A stretch of DNA of 64,000 bases, from contig MU394052.1 of the NCBI GenBank assembly GCA_022578605.1, positions 496,001 to 560,000 of the forward strand, read 5' to 3'. Positions 46,831-59,658 of this stretch are shown here, piece after piece (position 1 is the first letter of the stretch; every line of letters starts with the position of its first letter). The notes below the pieces were generated by a model. That model saw only the letters and a list, made by a program, of their open reading frames with translations, was not told where the DNA came from and did no database searches. Both the position numbers and the translations under genes were made by a program. This stretch comes from Camillea tinctor (Eukaryota; Ascomycota; Sordariomycetes; Xylariales; Xylariaceae).

Positions 46831-47405
46831 GTCAGTAATTTATTTATTTATTTTTATTATCCTTTACTTCTCTTTTCATTTCATTTTGTTTTGTGTTGTG
46901 TTGAGGTTGTTTAAAAGAAAAAAACTTTCTTTTTAGAAAGGCAAGATGGTGAAGAATGTACTTATCTTGATGTATGAGACCGTTTTTTTTAAACTTTTTT
47001 TTTCCTTCTCAAATTTTAATTTTTTTTTCGCCTTCAATATGTCATGTCTTGGGATTAGCTTTTTTTTTGTCCTGTCTTGGCCCTGCAAGGTTGTTGCTGT
47101 GTGTCTCTCTTTCTCTTTTTATCTCTTTCCAAACTTCCCTTTTCTTAACCCCTTCCCATTTTTCCCCTCTCATCATTTTTCTTTCTTAAAAAAAAATATG
47201 TCATTAGCCCCAACTTGTTTCAACGCGTACTTTGGATTGGTCACTCCTTCACCCTTGCGCTACGCCCCGATAATCGGTCACCTGCACTATCAACCCACGT
47301 TGACGTACCCCATATAATAATTTATTATAATTATAATTACAATTATAATAATAATAATAATTTAGTTGTATACTAATTCTAATCCTCCCCAAAACCTCCT
47401 CGCAG
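46831..47405 (+). promoter_or_regulatory. Possible 5' UTR intron of the PFK-2/FBPase-2 gene
   Basis: A good donor (CAACAG|GTCAGT at 46831) and a pyrimidine-flanked acceptor (CTCGCAG ending 47405) bracket 575 bases of T-rich and AT-rich sequence, 53 bases before the start codon. Long leader introns are common in regulated fungal genes, but this one rests only on motif matches. Confidence 0.3.
47316..47362. repeat. AT-rich tract (ATTATA/AATAAT)
   Basis: Almost pure A/T with repeated TTATAATTATAA and (AAT)n units, about 100 bases upstream of the PFK-2 start codon. Confidence 0.7.
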
Positions 47406-47458
47406 ACTTTCGACTTTCTCGAAGACAGTCACAACAATCATCCCTAGCCAAAGCGGCG

Positions 47459-49696
47459 ATGACCAATCAGCGGCTTGTCGCAAATTTAAACGCTTCATCT
47501 ACAATCCCACGATCTCTACCTCCTCAGTCGCCAGCAGCTATAGCCACTGGCTTGAGCCCCGCTATCTCCGGTGATAAATCCTCGTCCTCACCAACAACAC
47601 CTACCTCGTCGAATGGCGATCTTATAACTCCACCTCACCACCACCGCCATTCTCCCGCCTCCTCGAATAGCAGCTTGGGACCATCTGCGAATCCCTCCTA
47701 CCTAGCTAGTGCTCTAAGAGCTATCGATGATGGCGCCTCCGGTGTGCTGCCCGTCCGTGACCGGCCGCCCGTTAACGACCCTCCCTATGCTAGGAGCATC
47801 TCCTCCACCGCTCCAGGATCACCTCGCATGTTAGTTACCACCTCACCTTTCCCCGGTGCCCATGTTTATTGTCTGCACGCCGGTTGCTGACTTCGTTTGT
47901 CATAGACCCCCCCTCCGACAAAATTCAGGATCGCAAACTCCCCGAGTACGCCCCCACGCCACTACGCTCAGTATTCCCGGTATGACCCGGTCGGCCATCT
48001 CCCCTGATGGCAAGATTGCGGACAGGGATGTTGCGGCAAAGCTAGTTATCATCATGGTCGGGCTCCCGGCTAGAGGCAAATCGTATATTACCAAGAAGCT
48101 TAGGAGGTATCTTGCCTGGCAACAGCATAACACCAGGATATTCAATGTCGGTAATCGAAGACGGACAAATGTCAATGTGGCCTCGCCCATCAAGCAGCGT
48201 GGGGAGAATCCCCTGGCCACCCCCAAGCAGGCTGCCACCATACTCCTGAATGGTGTACAACCGCCCCCGGAGTCTCCTACCCAGAATCCACCCTGGTCCC
48301 CGGGCATAGACGATGCGAACTCGACTGATCACTCAGCCAAGTTCTTCGACCCGAAGAACGCGGAGGCATCCAGGCTAAGGGAGGCAATAGCCATCGACAC
48401 GTTGAATGAGTTGTTGGATTATTTGCTTCTCGGTGGTGGTGCAGTCGGCATTCTCGATGCTACAAATAGCACCATCCACCGCCGGCAACATTTGTTTGAG
48501 CATATCAAGGCACGGGAGCCGAAGCTGGGGATTTTGTTTATCGAGAGTGTCTGCAAAGACCCGACGGTGAGTACCCAAAACCTGCAGCTTATTAAAATAT
48601 GGTGCTAATGAAATATAGCTTCTGGAGGCAAACATGCGCTTGAAGCTCTCTGGCCCCGATTACAAAGACAAAGATCCAGTCAAATCACTGGCAGATTTCA
48701 AGGAGCGTGTGAAGGCATATGAGAGCGCTTATGTGCCTTTGGGCGACTATGAAGAAGATCATGGGATGCAATACATCAAGGTAAGATATCTCCAGTTTTT
48801 TTAAGCGGTTAGAGACTATAGGCTAATAATGGCTACAGATGATCGATGTTGGAAAGAAGCTCACACATTTTGGGTTGGGCGGATTTCTTAGTAGCGGCAT
48901 CGCTCACTACCTGTCGTCGTTCAACCTGTCGCCGAGACAGATTTGGATCACCCGTCATGGGCAATCCGAAGATAATGAGCTAGGCAAGATAGGGGGCAAT
49001 TCAGATCTGACCGAGCGCGGCCACGCCTATAGCTTCGCCTTGTACAACTTCATCACCCAGAAGCGCAAGGAATGGCTGGTTGATCAGAAGAACAAGATTG
49101 CAAAGTCATCATTTCCTCCTCTTCCCGGAGACAAGTCGCCACCATATCCCGAGTTGAATGCAGAACTTGATGAAAAGAACACTTGCGTTTGGACATCAAT
49201 GTTAGCTCGCAGCATACAAACTGCACAGCATTTCGAGGCTGACGAGGATTATGACGTTAAGCATTGGGAGATGCTCAACGAGCTTAATGCCGGGAAATTC
49301 GAGGGTCTCACCTACGAGGAAATCGCACGCGATCATTCGGACGAATACACCAGACGACAAATGGACAAACTTCACTACGTATATCCCGGAGTTGGTGGCG
49401 AGGGTTACCTTCAGGTCATCAGTAGACTGCGAGATATGGTGCGGGAGATTGAAAGAATTAAGGATCATCTAGTGATTATTGGTCACCGATCGGTCTGTCG
49501 GGTCTTGATGGCATACTTCATGGATCTCACCAGGGATGACATTGCCGACCTTGATATGCCCCTTGGGATAATCTACGCCATCGAACCCAAGCCCTATGGG
49601 ATTGAGTTCCATGCGTACAAATACGACGAACAAACGCAGTCCTTTGAAGAGCTCAAGGACTATAAGCCCCAGAGGACCGTTGACCGAAGCGCGTGA
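47459..49696 (+). CDS. 6-phosphofructo-2-kinase/fructose-2,6-bisphosphatase
   Basis: Exons 47459-47829, 47906-48566, 48619-48780 and 48839-49696 encode 683 aa; introns are 76, 52 and 58 nt. Residues 1-160 are a Ser/Pro/Thr-rich regulatory extension with many SP/TP sites. The kinase domain starts at about 169 with the P-loop GLPARGKS (176-183) and contains FNVGNRRR and ILDATNSTIHRR. A Pro-rich insertion follows FNVGNRRR, longer than in animal enzymes. The phosphatase domain starts near 430 with the phosphohistidine motif RHGQSEDN (His438), NELNAGKFEGLTYEEI (acid/base Glu546) and a second His614 in IIGHRSVCR. Because all three phosphatase residues are present it should be bifunctional, unlike yeast Pfk26, in which the phosphatase His is replaced. 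It sets the level of fructose 2,6-bisphosphate, switching between glycolysis and gluconeogenesis in the cytosol. The frame before 47459 is open but lacks an ATG. Confidence 0.93.
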
Positions 49697-52600
49697 TGCA
49701 ATAAGGAGCATCATTATACTATCAACTTTGTACACTACTCACTCGATTTTGGAACAGGCGAATGCCAGCTTCTTAGCAAAAGATACCATATAGAGCCGAA
49801 TGGTTTTGGTGTTATGACAGGTCATCTTCGACTGTGGTGCTAGAGAAGCTGGACTGCCTGACTGTCTTTTTTTTTTTTTTTTTTGCGGCGTTGAGGTGAC
49901 CTTGGGGCCGGGAACGTCATCACGATGGTTTTAATGACAATATGTTCTCTCCGCTTCTGCGGCGGGAAGCAGCCCCCAAAAATCTCGACGGGCGACTGTT
50001 ACCCGTTCGTGCTAGCAAGAGGGGGGTTATCTAGCTATAGCCATAAGATATGGCTGGCGGAACAGAAGAAATCAGCCGCCCGCGAGCCTTTCTTACGAAA
50101 TGAGGATATACGTCCCAATAGAACTTGTAGACTAGTAGCATCAAGAAGATTATTTTTTCCCTCTCTAGGTAGACTTCTTTTTTTTCTTTTTCTCCCTAGA
50201 CTTTGGTCGCATTATGGTATATATTTCGCTGGGAGGGAAGGGGGAAGGGGGTTGGGAAGAGAAAAAGACTTTTTTTTTGTTATACAAATACTAGACACTA
50301 GGCACATAAAGTTCTATTTGAAAGAAAGACGGGCTATAAAGGGCGGGCAAGAAAGGGGAAGAGAGAGCTCGGCGTTTGATTTTTGGGGGGGTTTATGTCG
50401 TGTGTACCTGTATCTAAGGTGCCTAGACTGCGTTCAACGACCTATCTACCTACATATATGATGATATATCTAAGAATATGGTACGAACGAATAAAAGTTC
50501 AAATTTATATACTTAGGTTAGCTAGTCGGGTCCCCTAGATCGCGAGAGAAGCTTGGTCGCCTTGCGCTACCTGTCGTGGTTTTTTTTTATCTACCTACCT
50601 AGGTAGTCACTTACATATATCTTTTTGGGGGGTATTCGACAAACATTTTCTGAACATATCATTTTTTTGTAATCATTCAAAGATAGCTTTTTCCATTCGC
50701 GAATAAACATACATAAAACCGAAACAGTTTCTTGCCTTTTTCTTTTTATTTTTTCTTTTTTCAATCTCTTTTCTTCTCGAGGGGACATGCGATTTACAAA
50801 AAAAAATCAGTAGATCTGTCTGGCCATGCTCGCCACACCTTGTATTGCAGATATGGTCAGATTAGCGAGAAAACATGTGAGAGAGGGTGGTTTGATGTCA
50901 TATGAGATGGGGAGGCTATGGCCTTATGACCTATCAGTTCTATGTTTTACTTTTCTTTTTTTCTTTCCTTTTCCCGACAAAGTAACATCAATTCAAGTAT
51001 GTACCTACCCACATAACCACTCCATACATGATTTCATTATGGAGTGGATGGAGTGACATATGCCCATCAATGGTACGTCAAAAGAACCTGTAACCCGGCA
51101 TCCGGAATCGATATACATTTTAGGTGACCATTTCTAGTCTACTACATAATAGAGTAACCTAGGCACCTCCGCAGGGTAGGTTAATTCTAGGTTACTTGGA
51201 GCAAGATTAAACAAATAGCCGATAGGGCCGGGAGTTCCCTTCCACTTACACGCCCCCCTCCCCCTCTATCAAAAAATGTTACCCCGACGGGATGGAATGG
51301 GATGGAATGGGGTATAGGGTAACCAAAATTAGAAAAAAAAAAAAAGAACCCCCCGACGTGTCCTTGCATGTATTGTAGTACTTCACTTACTTAGATCGAC
51401 GAGTTATCGGGGGGTGATCCGGATAATATCAAGTCAGATATCTAGTCGGGACTGACGTAACCTCTGTCTCTGCCTAGGGCTGAATAGATGGATGGACAGG
51501 ATTCCGTGCCTTACATCAAAAGTAAGTTGTATTATAGATATATAGAAGTTAGTCGTTAGTACCTACGTACTTTAGAACTTTCCGATTTAGATGGCGATGA
51601 GAGGGAAGCGAACCCCTAGTAGGAGCATCCTACTCCCGCATGTAAGGTTGAAGTGAAAATTAGTCTTCCGTGCAGGTATTGGAAGCCAGTTGCATACGTA
51701 GTCCGTCAGTCAGTTGGGCGTGTATTTTCTACCCCCCTTTTTTTCTCTCTCCCGTTACACACCCCTTCCTCTTCTCCCCTTTCCATTGTTTTTCTCAGGG
51801 AATCACCCGAACGAGGGGACAGCTAGGGTAGATGGAAGGGGAAAGAAGAGTCTGTTGCCCCTGTTCGTATGAGAGGAAGTGGGAATGGTCGGCAGGATTG
51901 CATCTGGTATTTTCCACCCTTCTTTCCTTTTGATGATAATTTGGAATACTTACTATCAAACCAATTCTCCCCCCGCCCTCCGGCCCCCAATCAGTGTGAT
52001 TCCCCCTTTTCGATGGGCCAGGTGCCCCTTTTTGTTAGAAGTTAAATCATACCCGATTAGCGGGCGCGCCGTTCTGGCGCTTGCTGAGTCAATCGGCGTT
52101 AGGTACTGACTTCTAGTTTAGCAATGGGCCGGGCTTTAAAGTCATCTATTAATCTAAACAGAGTTTGTAATCTTATATGCCTAGGTATATACTGCTAAAC
52201 ATTTGTAGCTTCATCTTGACAGGACTCGTTGGCGTTTTATATAGTCCCAAGCGAGAAAGGGGGAGAGAAACAGTTGATATTATCTGACGAGATATCCGAC
52301 TACTCTCGTCTGTTTGACATTGGCATAAACACAGGCATGAGAGGGCTTGGCTTCTTTCGAGTTTTTACGATTATATTATAACCCACGCTATTTGATAGGA
52401 TGTCTTCAAGGGGGTGGGTTCAAGAGAGGTTGTTTCGTAGTTCTTTTTATTGTTAGTTACAAGTCCAGCTCTCCACAAGGTTCTCTATGCTAACCCTAGG
52501 CTATCTACCTAGTGCTTTGTTTTAAATTCCGACATGATACTTACAGTTGACTCATACAAATAAGTTTTGGAGGGCATTGAAACATGCCCAGATTTATCAA

Positions 52601-52767
52601 TATGTAAATAGAAACCCTCAGCCCATCGTCTCCCAAGCGGATCTCCCTGAGACACATGTATTAGTCTCACACCCCCTTTTATCCATATAGAATGGCATGT
52701 CCAGAGATATCCATACAACTGAAGTGTCCCGGGAGGCTTGAAATATATATTTTAATAAGGGTTGAAG
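49697..52767. other. Convergent spacer between the PFK-2 gene and the Zn2Cys6 gene
   Basis: A T20 run near 49868 follows the PFK-2 gene and is probably part of its 3' UTR. A 178-codon frame at 49925-50461 has no recognisable domain and depends on T- and G-runs. CTACCTACC motifs recur at 50442 and 50591. No supported gene. Confidence 0.55.
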
Positions 52768-54594
52768 TCAGTGTATACCCTTGCAGAAGAAATTCTCGTC
52801 CCTGTCGAGCTGGGCCTCAACCCACATGGGCAACTGATTATATTGGCGGTACTCTGGGTCGATCCGGCGGTTGATATATCCGAGCCAGCGGTATATACCC
52901 ATATCCAAGCTGTGCTCCTTGCGATGTACCGAGCGTGTGACGACACCGTTTTCAACATCGTAGCTTGTTACCATCAACTGCTTCAGCGCAATCCAGTGCG
53001 TCGACAGCAGCAGACCCGTTTGGCTCTGGGGGTCAGCGAGAGCCTGGAAATCCTCGTGAGACATTTGCATCCACCAGAAGCTACTGGGCATAACGATGTA
53101 GGTTAGCCAGTCGGTCGACCATAGTAGAAGTGTGATGTAATTATTAGCGTACTAGCCGCTACGGAAAAGGAGGAACAAGGTTTTAACTAGAGAAAGGGGA
53201 TGATCAATGTATTTCTCACTCGTGAATGAGATATCACGTGGATAGACATATTATTGATAGTACAGGTAAAATAGGGGAAGGTCTTCGAGGTTTACTTACT
53301 AATTGCTGAAGAGTACGTTGTATACTGATATAGACTTTAGTATTTCTTTGGATTGAGAGTTCTGGAAATGATGGCTTTCCTTACCTTGTAGTAGAGAGCC
53401 GTGGAGGGCCATTGACACATCTGAGATGAGTTTGTATAACTTAGACTCGATACCATCTTTGTAAAGGGGTTTCAAATCGGCAATTCCCTTCACGGCCATG
53501 TCGGCCCATTCCTTAGGGATTGGCGGCGTGGCTTCCACCAACGGCTTTATTAGCTCCAACTGCTCCCATCCGAAAGTGTTCTGGAAAATGAACTTAGTGC
53601 CCTTATTGAGCATATGGAACATGATGAGCATTATGCCGCGACTGAACGTCATGAACTCTGCCATGCCATCATCCAAATAGATAGACTGGAATGTGAGGGC
53701 GTAGCACGTAGCTAAGAGCGCGTTACCCTCTTCGAACGTGGTGGCATGCGTCGCATCGCCGAGAACCTTCTTGACAGCTCTGATGGCTTTGATCCGATGC
53801 GATATGGCGAGGGTTCTGAGACTCGGATCTTCAGCTAGCAAACTAGAGGCTGCAAAACCAAGGATTCCGTGCATTAGAAACTCGTACTGCTCTTATTGGT
53901 TAGCCTATAGAGAACCGTAGATATTGTTTGATCACCTACATTCTGGGATAAGCAAGGAATTTCGTGAGTCCAGATGGTGTCGTTGCCCAGGGGGTGATGG
54001 GGAGTACAGGCTATTAAGAAGTGTTGGAAAAGTCGCATGTCCTGGAGGCTGAATAGGGGGGTCTGGTTTGATGGCTAAATACTCGCTTAGCAGCGATCCA
54101 TGTGTATAAATTGCTCTGGGACCAACCATACTTGATGAATGATTTGAGCTGTGGCTGGATATTCGCATTTCAAGCCTGCCTTCACACAATGCTCACAGGC
54201 TGGGTGAGTCTCTTGGCACTTTGTTGATGATTACCTAGTCAGTCTTTAAGAACTCCTCTGGAAGCCTTTGGATTGAAGGACATACTTTTATCCTCCTTTT
54301 CTTGCAATTATAACAGCCTCGGCGGCTCTTGGTATGGCCTCTCCTTCCCAGCCTTTGCTTCTGGGCTGATTTCCTCGTGACAACTGCATCCGGCAGAGGT
54401 GTAGAGCCAGAGGAGGAGGAAGATGATGAGAGGCCGTTTGCCGCAGATGTCAGACCCGAGGAATTATTGATAGCAGGCTGTTCAGTATCTATATCTTGGA
54501 GGAAAGCATCATAGTCAAAGCTATCCGTGTCCGTATCGTTGTTTACGGTCAATATGGGAAGAACGGTAGACAGGGGGGATCCCGGGGCCTCCAT
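52768..54594 (-). CDS. Zn2Cys6 transcription factor (fungal-specific, Upc2-like architecture)
   Basis: Five minus-strand exons: 54594-54286, 54218-54132, 54074-53940, 53886-53300 and 53083-52768, giving about 477 aa. The zinc cluster is split by intron 1 and on splicing reads as the canonical C-x2-C-x6-C-x6-C-x2-C-x6-C from GCYNCKKRRIK through CQETHPACEHC to LKCEYP (about residues 94-120). The acidic N-terminal 70 residues may activate. The rest is an all-helical regulatory region of the Fungal_trans_2/Upc2 type: LFSLQDMRLFQHFL, LGNDTIWTHEIPCLSQN, then YEFLMHGILGFAASSLL; the final exon has STHWIALKQLM and LGYINRRI. Similar proteins are often annotated as sterol uptake control protein 2, though most have no known target. 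Intron 4 (216 nt) is long for this window and is the least certain joint. Confidence 0.83.
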
Positions 54595-57500
54595 TGTCTA
54601 CCTCACAGCACGAAACTCAGTTGGTCTATGAATAAAAGAAAAGGATCTGAAAATTGAGAAAAGTCTATAAGTCAATAAATCGTACCTAGGTAAGCGCAGA
54701 TGGGGAAATAAATTATCAGTTCAAAGATTAGATTTATGAATGGTTGTGGTCATAGTGACGATGACGACGATGTGATTATTCAGATGGCCAAGTATACATC
54801 AGCTATACGCCTGAATACCTATTGCCTTAACCTTTAGGTAAAGTACCTAGTTCATCACGTGTCATGAAATGGGGGCGGTGTCACTAATAATCATAGCTGC
54901 CTGCTGTGCTCTGCTAGCGTTTAAAAGCCTTGAGGTCTTGGCATAATCCTTTAACCTACCTGCTAGTGGTCCCTGAGATCAATTAAGTAGCTCGAGGCAC
55001 CCGTAGCTGGAAGATAAGTTAATCTAGCAACTCTATAGATATTAGAAGGTAGTGCAGTACTGGTAGATATTATACTTTTTAACATGCGTTAGTAGGTTCA
55101 AATAGGCAATTCAACATTCGCATTTATACTATCCCAACACAGCTAGGTTGAACTTCTAAGTCAATTTTTGTATCATCTGCCACACTTTATCTTTACTTAC
55201 TGAGATCCCATGAGGTCTTGGCATCCATGTTCGTCCCAAGTTGCGACATGCACTAGGTTAGAAGTTTCATATTTTCATATTTTAGGTAGGTCCCTTACCT
55301 ACCTTTTCTGCGTAAGCTAGGTATTCAGTCATGCTATAGGCTAGACAATCATGCGCATTATAGAAAGATTGACGGATGTGATACGTGAAGTCGGGGGCTA
55401 GGAGTATATTCTAGTAAAAAAAAAAAAAATAACGAAAATCGCTAGTCGAGCCAGCATCACTTGCCCAGCTTAATCAGGCTTAAAGGATTCGGGTGGATTA
55501 TAGGTATTATACTAACTGGAGAAGCTATAGCCATTGCCATGAACTGAAACTGTGCGAGACACTTATTTTATGCGTATGTGAATCATGGATGAAGTTTCTG
55601 TGGGTCAGTCTTTGCGGCGGGTATCCTACCTTTATTCTGTCACGTTGATCTCCTCTGGCTCTCTAGCCTGGATGATTGATTAGATTTCTAGAATTCCGTA
55701 AGCCGGCGGACTACGACAGAGCCAAGCCCAGATGCCAAAATCCTTCCACTAAAATCGGTGGAATGGAAACGTCGATCCTAGCATCCGATATCCAATGGGG
55801 TAGGATCAATAAGAATAAACAGCTTTGACCTCTTTCATGTTTTTATCTTTTGATGTCTATGCTTGTTTATTGTTATCGACGGCTAGATACCTTGGCAAAG
55901 GATTCGGTAGTTGACATATGTGTGGAGAAGCGCGGCTAACAGCAGCAGAACTGGGGACGCTTAATTATAACGTGGATCACACAAAGGCCCCGCATCGTCG
56001 ACGATTGTAATCTGTGGAGGATAACACATGATGGGGATCGAAGGTCGCAGGTGGCCCCTACTATACCAACATACCAATCAGTTCGGCTTGACAAGACCTC
56101 GGCCTTTCGGACGGTGGCAGACGAACAACAACCTAATGTTGTTATATGTCGTGCGAGTGAGAGTGCAAAAATGCGCACACGTGCTACCCGCCTTTTGATT
56201 AAAGTATCATGAAGATTAGTAAGAGATAGAGACGGGTAGGTTTGGAGCTATGTTTGCGCACATGATGGTTGGTCCTGTCCTGGGCAGTTAGATCCCATGA
56301 GATGAGTTCAAAAATATTGGGAGGAAGGGAGGCTACTAACTGTCCACTTATAGATAAAACCATATAACCTAAGAGCCTCGGTGGGATAAACCCTTCGAAA
56401 AACAGCCAAATTGAGTAATTGTATTAGATAATGTGTAGTTATTTTGTTAGCCGTTTATTCTGTCTCAGCTTCTGTTTTCTTCTCTTTAGCATCAAAATGA
56501 AATGTGTAAATAGTCTCATCCTTCTCTCTCTCTATCCAGAGCGGTACACACAGTAAAATATCCGATACCCGATAGGTAAGTGAGACAATAAGCCTTTCAT
56601 TAAATTGGCTATCGTTGTTAATTCTAAATACTCCGGGATGGTGTCAAGGTAATATAGTAGATATACGATTGGGTGAGGAGGTTCTAATGTTATAGGGGAG
56701 AAACATACATATACATGATATGGTTCGAACCATCATCGTTATCGCTGCTGCCGACGCCACCACCACCACCACCACCACCATCATCATACGACCTACATAT
56801 CGATCTCAACTAGAATGCTTCGGCAACTTGAAAGGATCTGTTAACCTCTTAAGTAGGCTAGAGAAGAAGGGTATATGTGGGTCGGATCGGTGGGCAGGAT
56901 TTGTCGCTTGCGGCGGTTTAGCCGATCCTTTGGCGGGAGGATAATTTCGCTTCTGGTTTCACTTACGTCTCCCGCTGCTCTCCCGTTGCCAAGCCATTTG
57001 CTAAGCCGCCCTGTCTACCCCGACTTCCCGGCGTCGGGGATATTTCCACGCAAGGGACTAAGCTGGAAAGAAACAAGGCAAGAAGCAGTGGGGACTGCCC
57101 AGGAGGCCTAAAGAGTCCAGACTGGTGATAATAGCGCGCATGCCAGCCGCTGGCGCGCAAGCGTCTACGTATACACGTGGGCCAACCCAGGCCAAGTCCA
57201 ATCCCTTTTTAGTTGAAACGGCCATGACCGCCCGTTCGGCATAGTTACTCTATTGATGAAAGAACCTATTCACCAACTGCGAGTGGCTGGTTCTGTAGTG
57301 TGCCCGTATTGCTATACGTCTTCATCTTGGGACCTCATAAGACTCGGAAATGACATTTTCTCATGATAGAGGCTTAGAGAGGCGCCACGCACTCGCTCAT
57401 TAATTTATTGATATCCTCCACTATCTAGAAACTTCCACCTACATGTGGAGAATGGGGAGGATGGATAAGGAATTATTGCGACTCCCCTTCTTCGATTTGC

Positions 57501-59658
57501 GTGCTGATTTAATATTGTTTCCTGATACGACGTTAGTGTATGACTGCAGCACATATGGAGGTTGGTGACTGGAGTGATGGAATGTTTTGTAGGTACGCAT
57601 ACATATCGACCGATACATATGTATGGATGTAGGTACTAATTGTTGCGTACATACTCGGGTACACTTACACTACTAGTTATGTTTAGCGTCAGGGGGAACT
57701 ACACTAATCCTACAATGTATAACGAGAGAATTAAAAATACTTACCTAAGACTACCTAACTCCATTAAAGAAGCATTGACCCTAAGTTCTCGTATTCTTTC
57801 GTTGGTTGGTTCATCCGGTTCTGTGAACCCCGTTCCTGCAGACTTAAAGGGCGATTATGTTAGCTTTGTTTGACGCTTAGTAGTAGTAGGTAGGTACATA
57901 CATACTGTACCTGCATTCATCCCTTCCACCACCCGTCAGCATCGGTCCAGTATGGCCTGTTTGGGTGATGGTCCCGCCAAAATCCGAACCAATGAGGTTC
58001 AGCAAGTCAGGGGTCTACATGTTAACCTCGCACAACGATTGGGTGTTGTGGGCTATGGCCTTCAGTGGAAGGCGTACCGCCAACCTGCCGGCGACTCTTT
58101 AGTTCGCTCGCGTAGGACGGAACACTTTCGCAAGCGACTGGAATCAGGGCAAATGTCAAAAAACATGCATGTGGATGCAACACTTAATCAAGCAAATAAA
58201 TGGAAACGTCATCAGGTATACGAAGATACCTACAATAATAAGTCGGTCTAAAGGCTCATCCCTTCTTGTACACTCCTTAGATAGTAGAACCCAAGGTTTC
58301 ATACCTATTTTAATAACACTAACAAAAAAAATAAAATAAATAGTATTTCATGATTACCTTGATGTAGTGTACTAGTTAACAGATACTAAAAGATCCGGCA
58401 TTAAAGAGACTGAAGAATGACCTACAAACAAAGATTAGTGAAAACTACCTAGGTAAATTTAAGTTTGTCAACGTTCTCCTGTCTTTTTGGTTGAAAGGGT
58501 TGAAAGTTATGTCTTGTTAGGGCAATAATAATTGTATGTAGAATGGGTCTTTGTAGTACTAGTAGCATACGAGGTTTTTTCTTTTTCCCTTTTGTTTTTG
58601 GTAATATTTTTTTAACTTAAGGTTCTTTGTGGGAGAGGGAAGGATAGAAGTTGGGGACAAGGAGAGAAGATCTGCCCCATTCTTTTTTCAACTGGTCTTT
58701 CCAAGGTCCATGTAGCGTCCAGGCCGATCGGATGACGCTAGAAGACCCCTCTTGGCAAGTGCCAGGCTTTACTGAACCCCACTAGTGAACGCTCTGTCGG
58801 ATCGACTTTGGGCAGATCCACAGCTGACCAACCCCTGTGGCTGCCATCCTTGTTTCAACTGTTAGGTACCTGCATAACTGCATTTCAGTGCATTGGTACC
58901 TGGGGATCTGCAGGTGCGAATCGGGTACGTACTTTGCCTTTGGCTTTCGGCGACAGTCCCCCTCTTTCCTCTTACCCTCTTACCCTCTAAGAAATACGCC
59001 TACCTACATGTACCTTACCTTACTAGTAGCCATCACTCTCTTTCTCCCTCCTTAAAAAAAATCTTTTTCTTCTCCTCCACCTTCACTTTTGTACTCTTTT
59101 TCTTCTCACCCCTGTGAAATATCACTTCCTTTCTTTCCACCCACATTCATTATTAAGGTCGCCAGCTCGACTTCATTATCTTCATCTCTGGGTCCATCCT
59201 AGTTGTCCTTCTTATCCACAGCCTTCAAGCCTTTCGCTGTTGTGCCGTCGTCCAACGATACACCTACCACGACTACAACGCATAGTCCCGTCCTTTCATT
59301 CCCAGGACTAACTCAACAGCCATATTCCAGGACACGTCTTGCCAACTTACATCAAACCGCATCATTCCTTTGCGTCTTTGATAGACTACGCAACTGCCCA
59401 ACCCTCCTTACCATTGCAACACTGCGCAGAGCGTACTGAATATCCTTGGACAGTGGTCCCCCCTTTTCATTCCTTTCTACCAACGACAATATCTGTAGAT
59501 AACATCATCACTGCGAACTGCTGGCACCGCAACACTCATTGATCCAGGAGAGAGAACCAACATTTTTTCCAGCAACATCACTTTACCAACATCTCTTCGC
59601 GAGACTAAAGAAAATCCACAGTTGACTTAGTCATTAGTTTCATTCCAAGCCATCCAAC
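54595..59658. other. Divergent 5-kb spacer between the Zn2Cys6 and GH128 genes
   Basis: No supported gene. CAC repeat at 56758-56787. A 99-codon frame at 57952-58251 shows no domain. The last 600 bases (from about 59040) are pyrimidine- and ACCA-rich and probably hold the promoter and long leader of the GH128 gene; several small upstream frames lie in this leader. Confidence 0.5.
56758..56787. repeat. CAC/CAT trinucleotide repeat
   Basis: About eight CAC units followed by CAT units in non-coding sequence. Confidence 0.8.

Larger units (their letters stand above)
42433..47458. other. Divergent 5-kb spacer between the Tad3-like and PFK-2 genes
   Basis: Carries promoters for both flanking genes. 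Contents: 12-base degenerate repeats (42836-42884), CTAC/TACC motifs, a 16-base duplication at 45258-45289, a CTCACC minisatellite (45733-45780), CGAAGCCCC repeats near 46239-46270, T-rich stretches and an AT-rich block before the PFK-2 gene. Overlapping open frames at 44835-45340 on both strands lack any recognisable domain. Confidence 0.5.

Noticed and set aside
49925..50461. 178-codon frame after the PFK-2 gene
   Set aside because: Lies in the likely 3' UTR, composed of T- and G-run translations, and shows no homology I recognise.
57952..58251. 99-codon plus-strand frame
   Set aside because: No domain or splice support; not distinguishable from chance.
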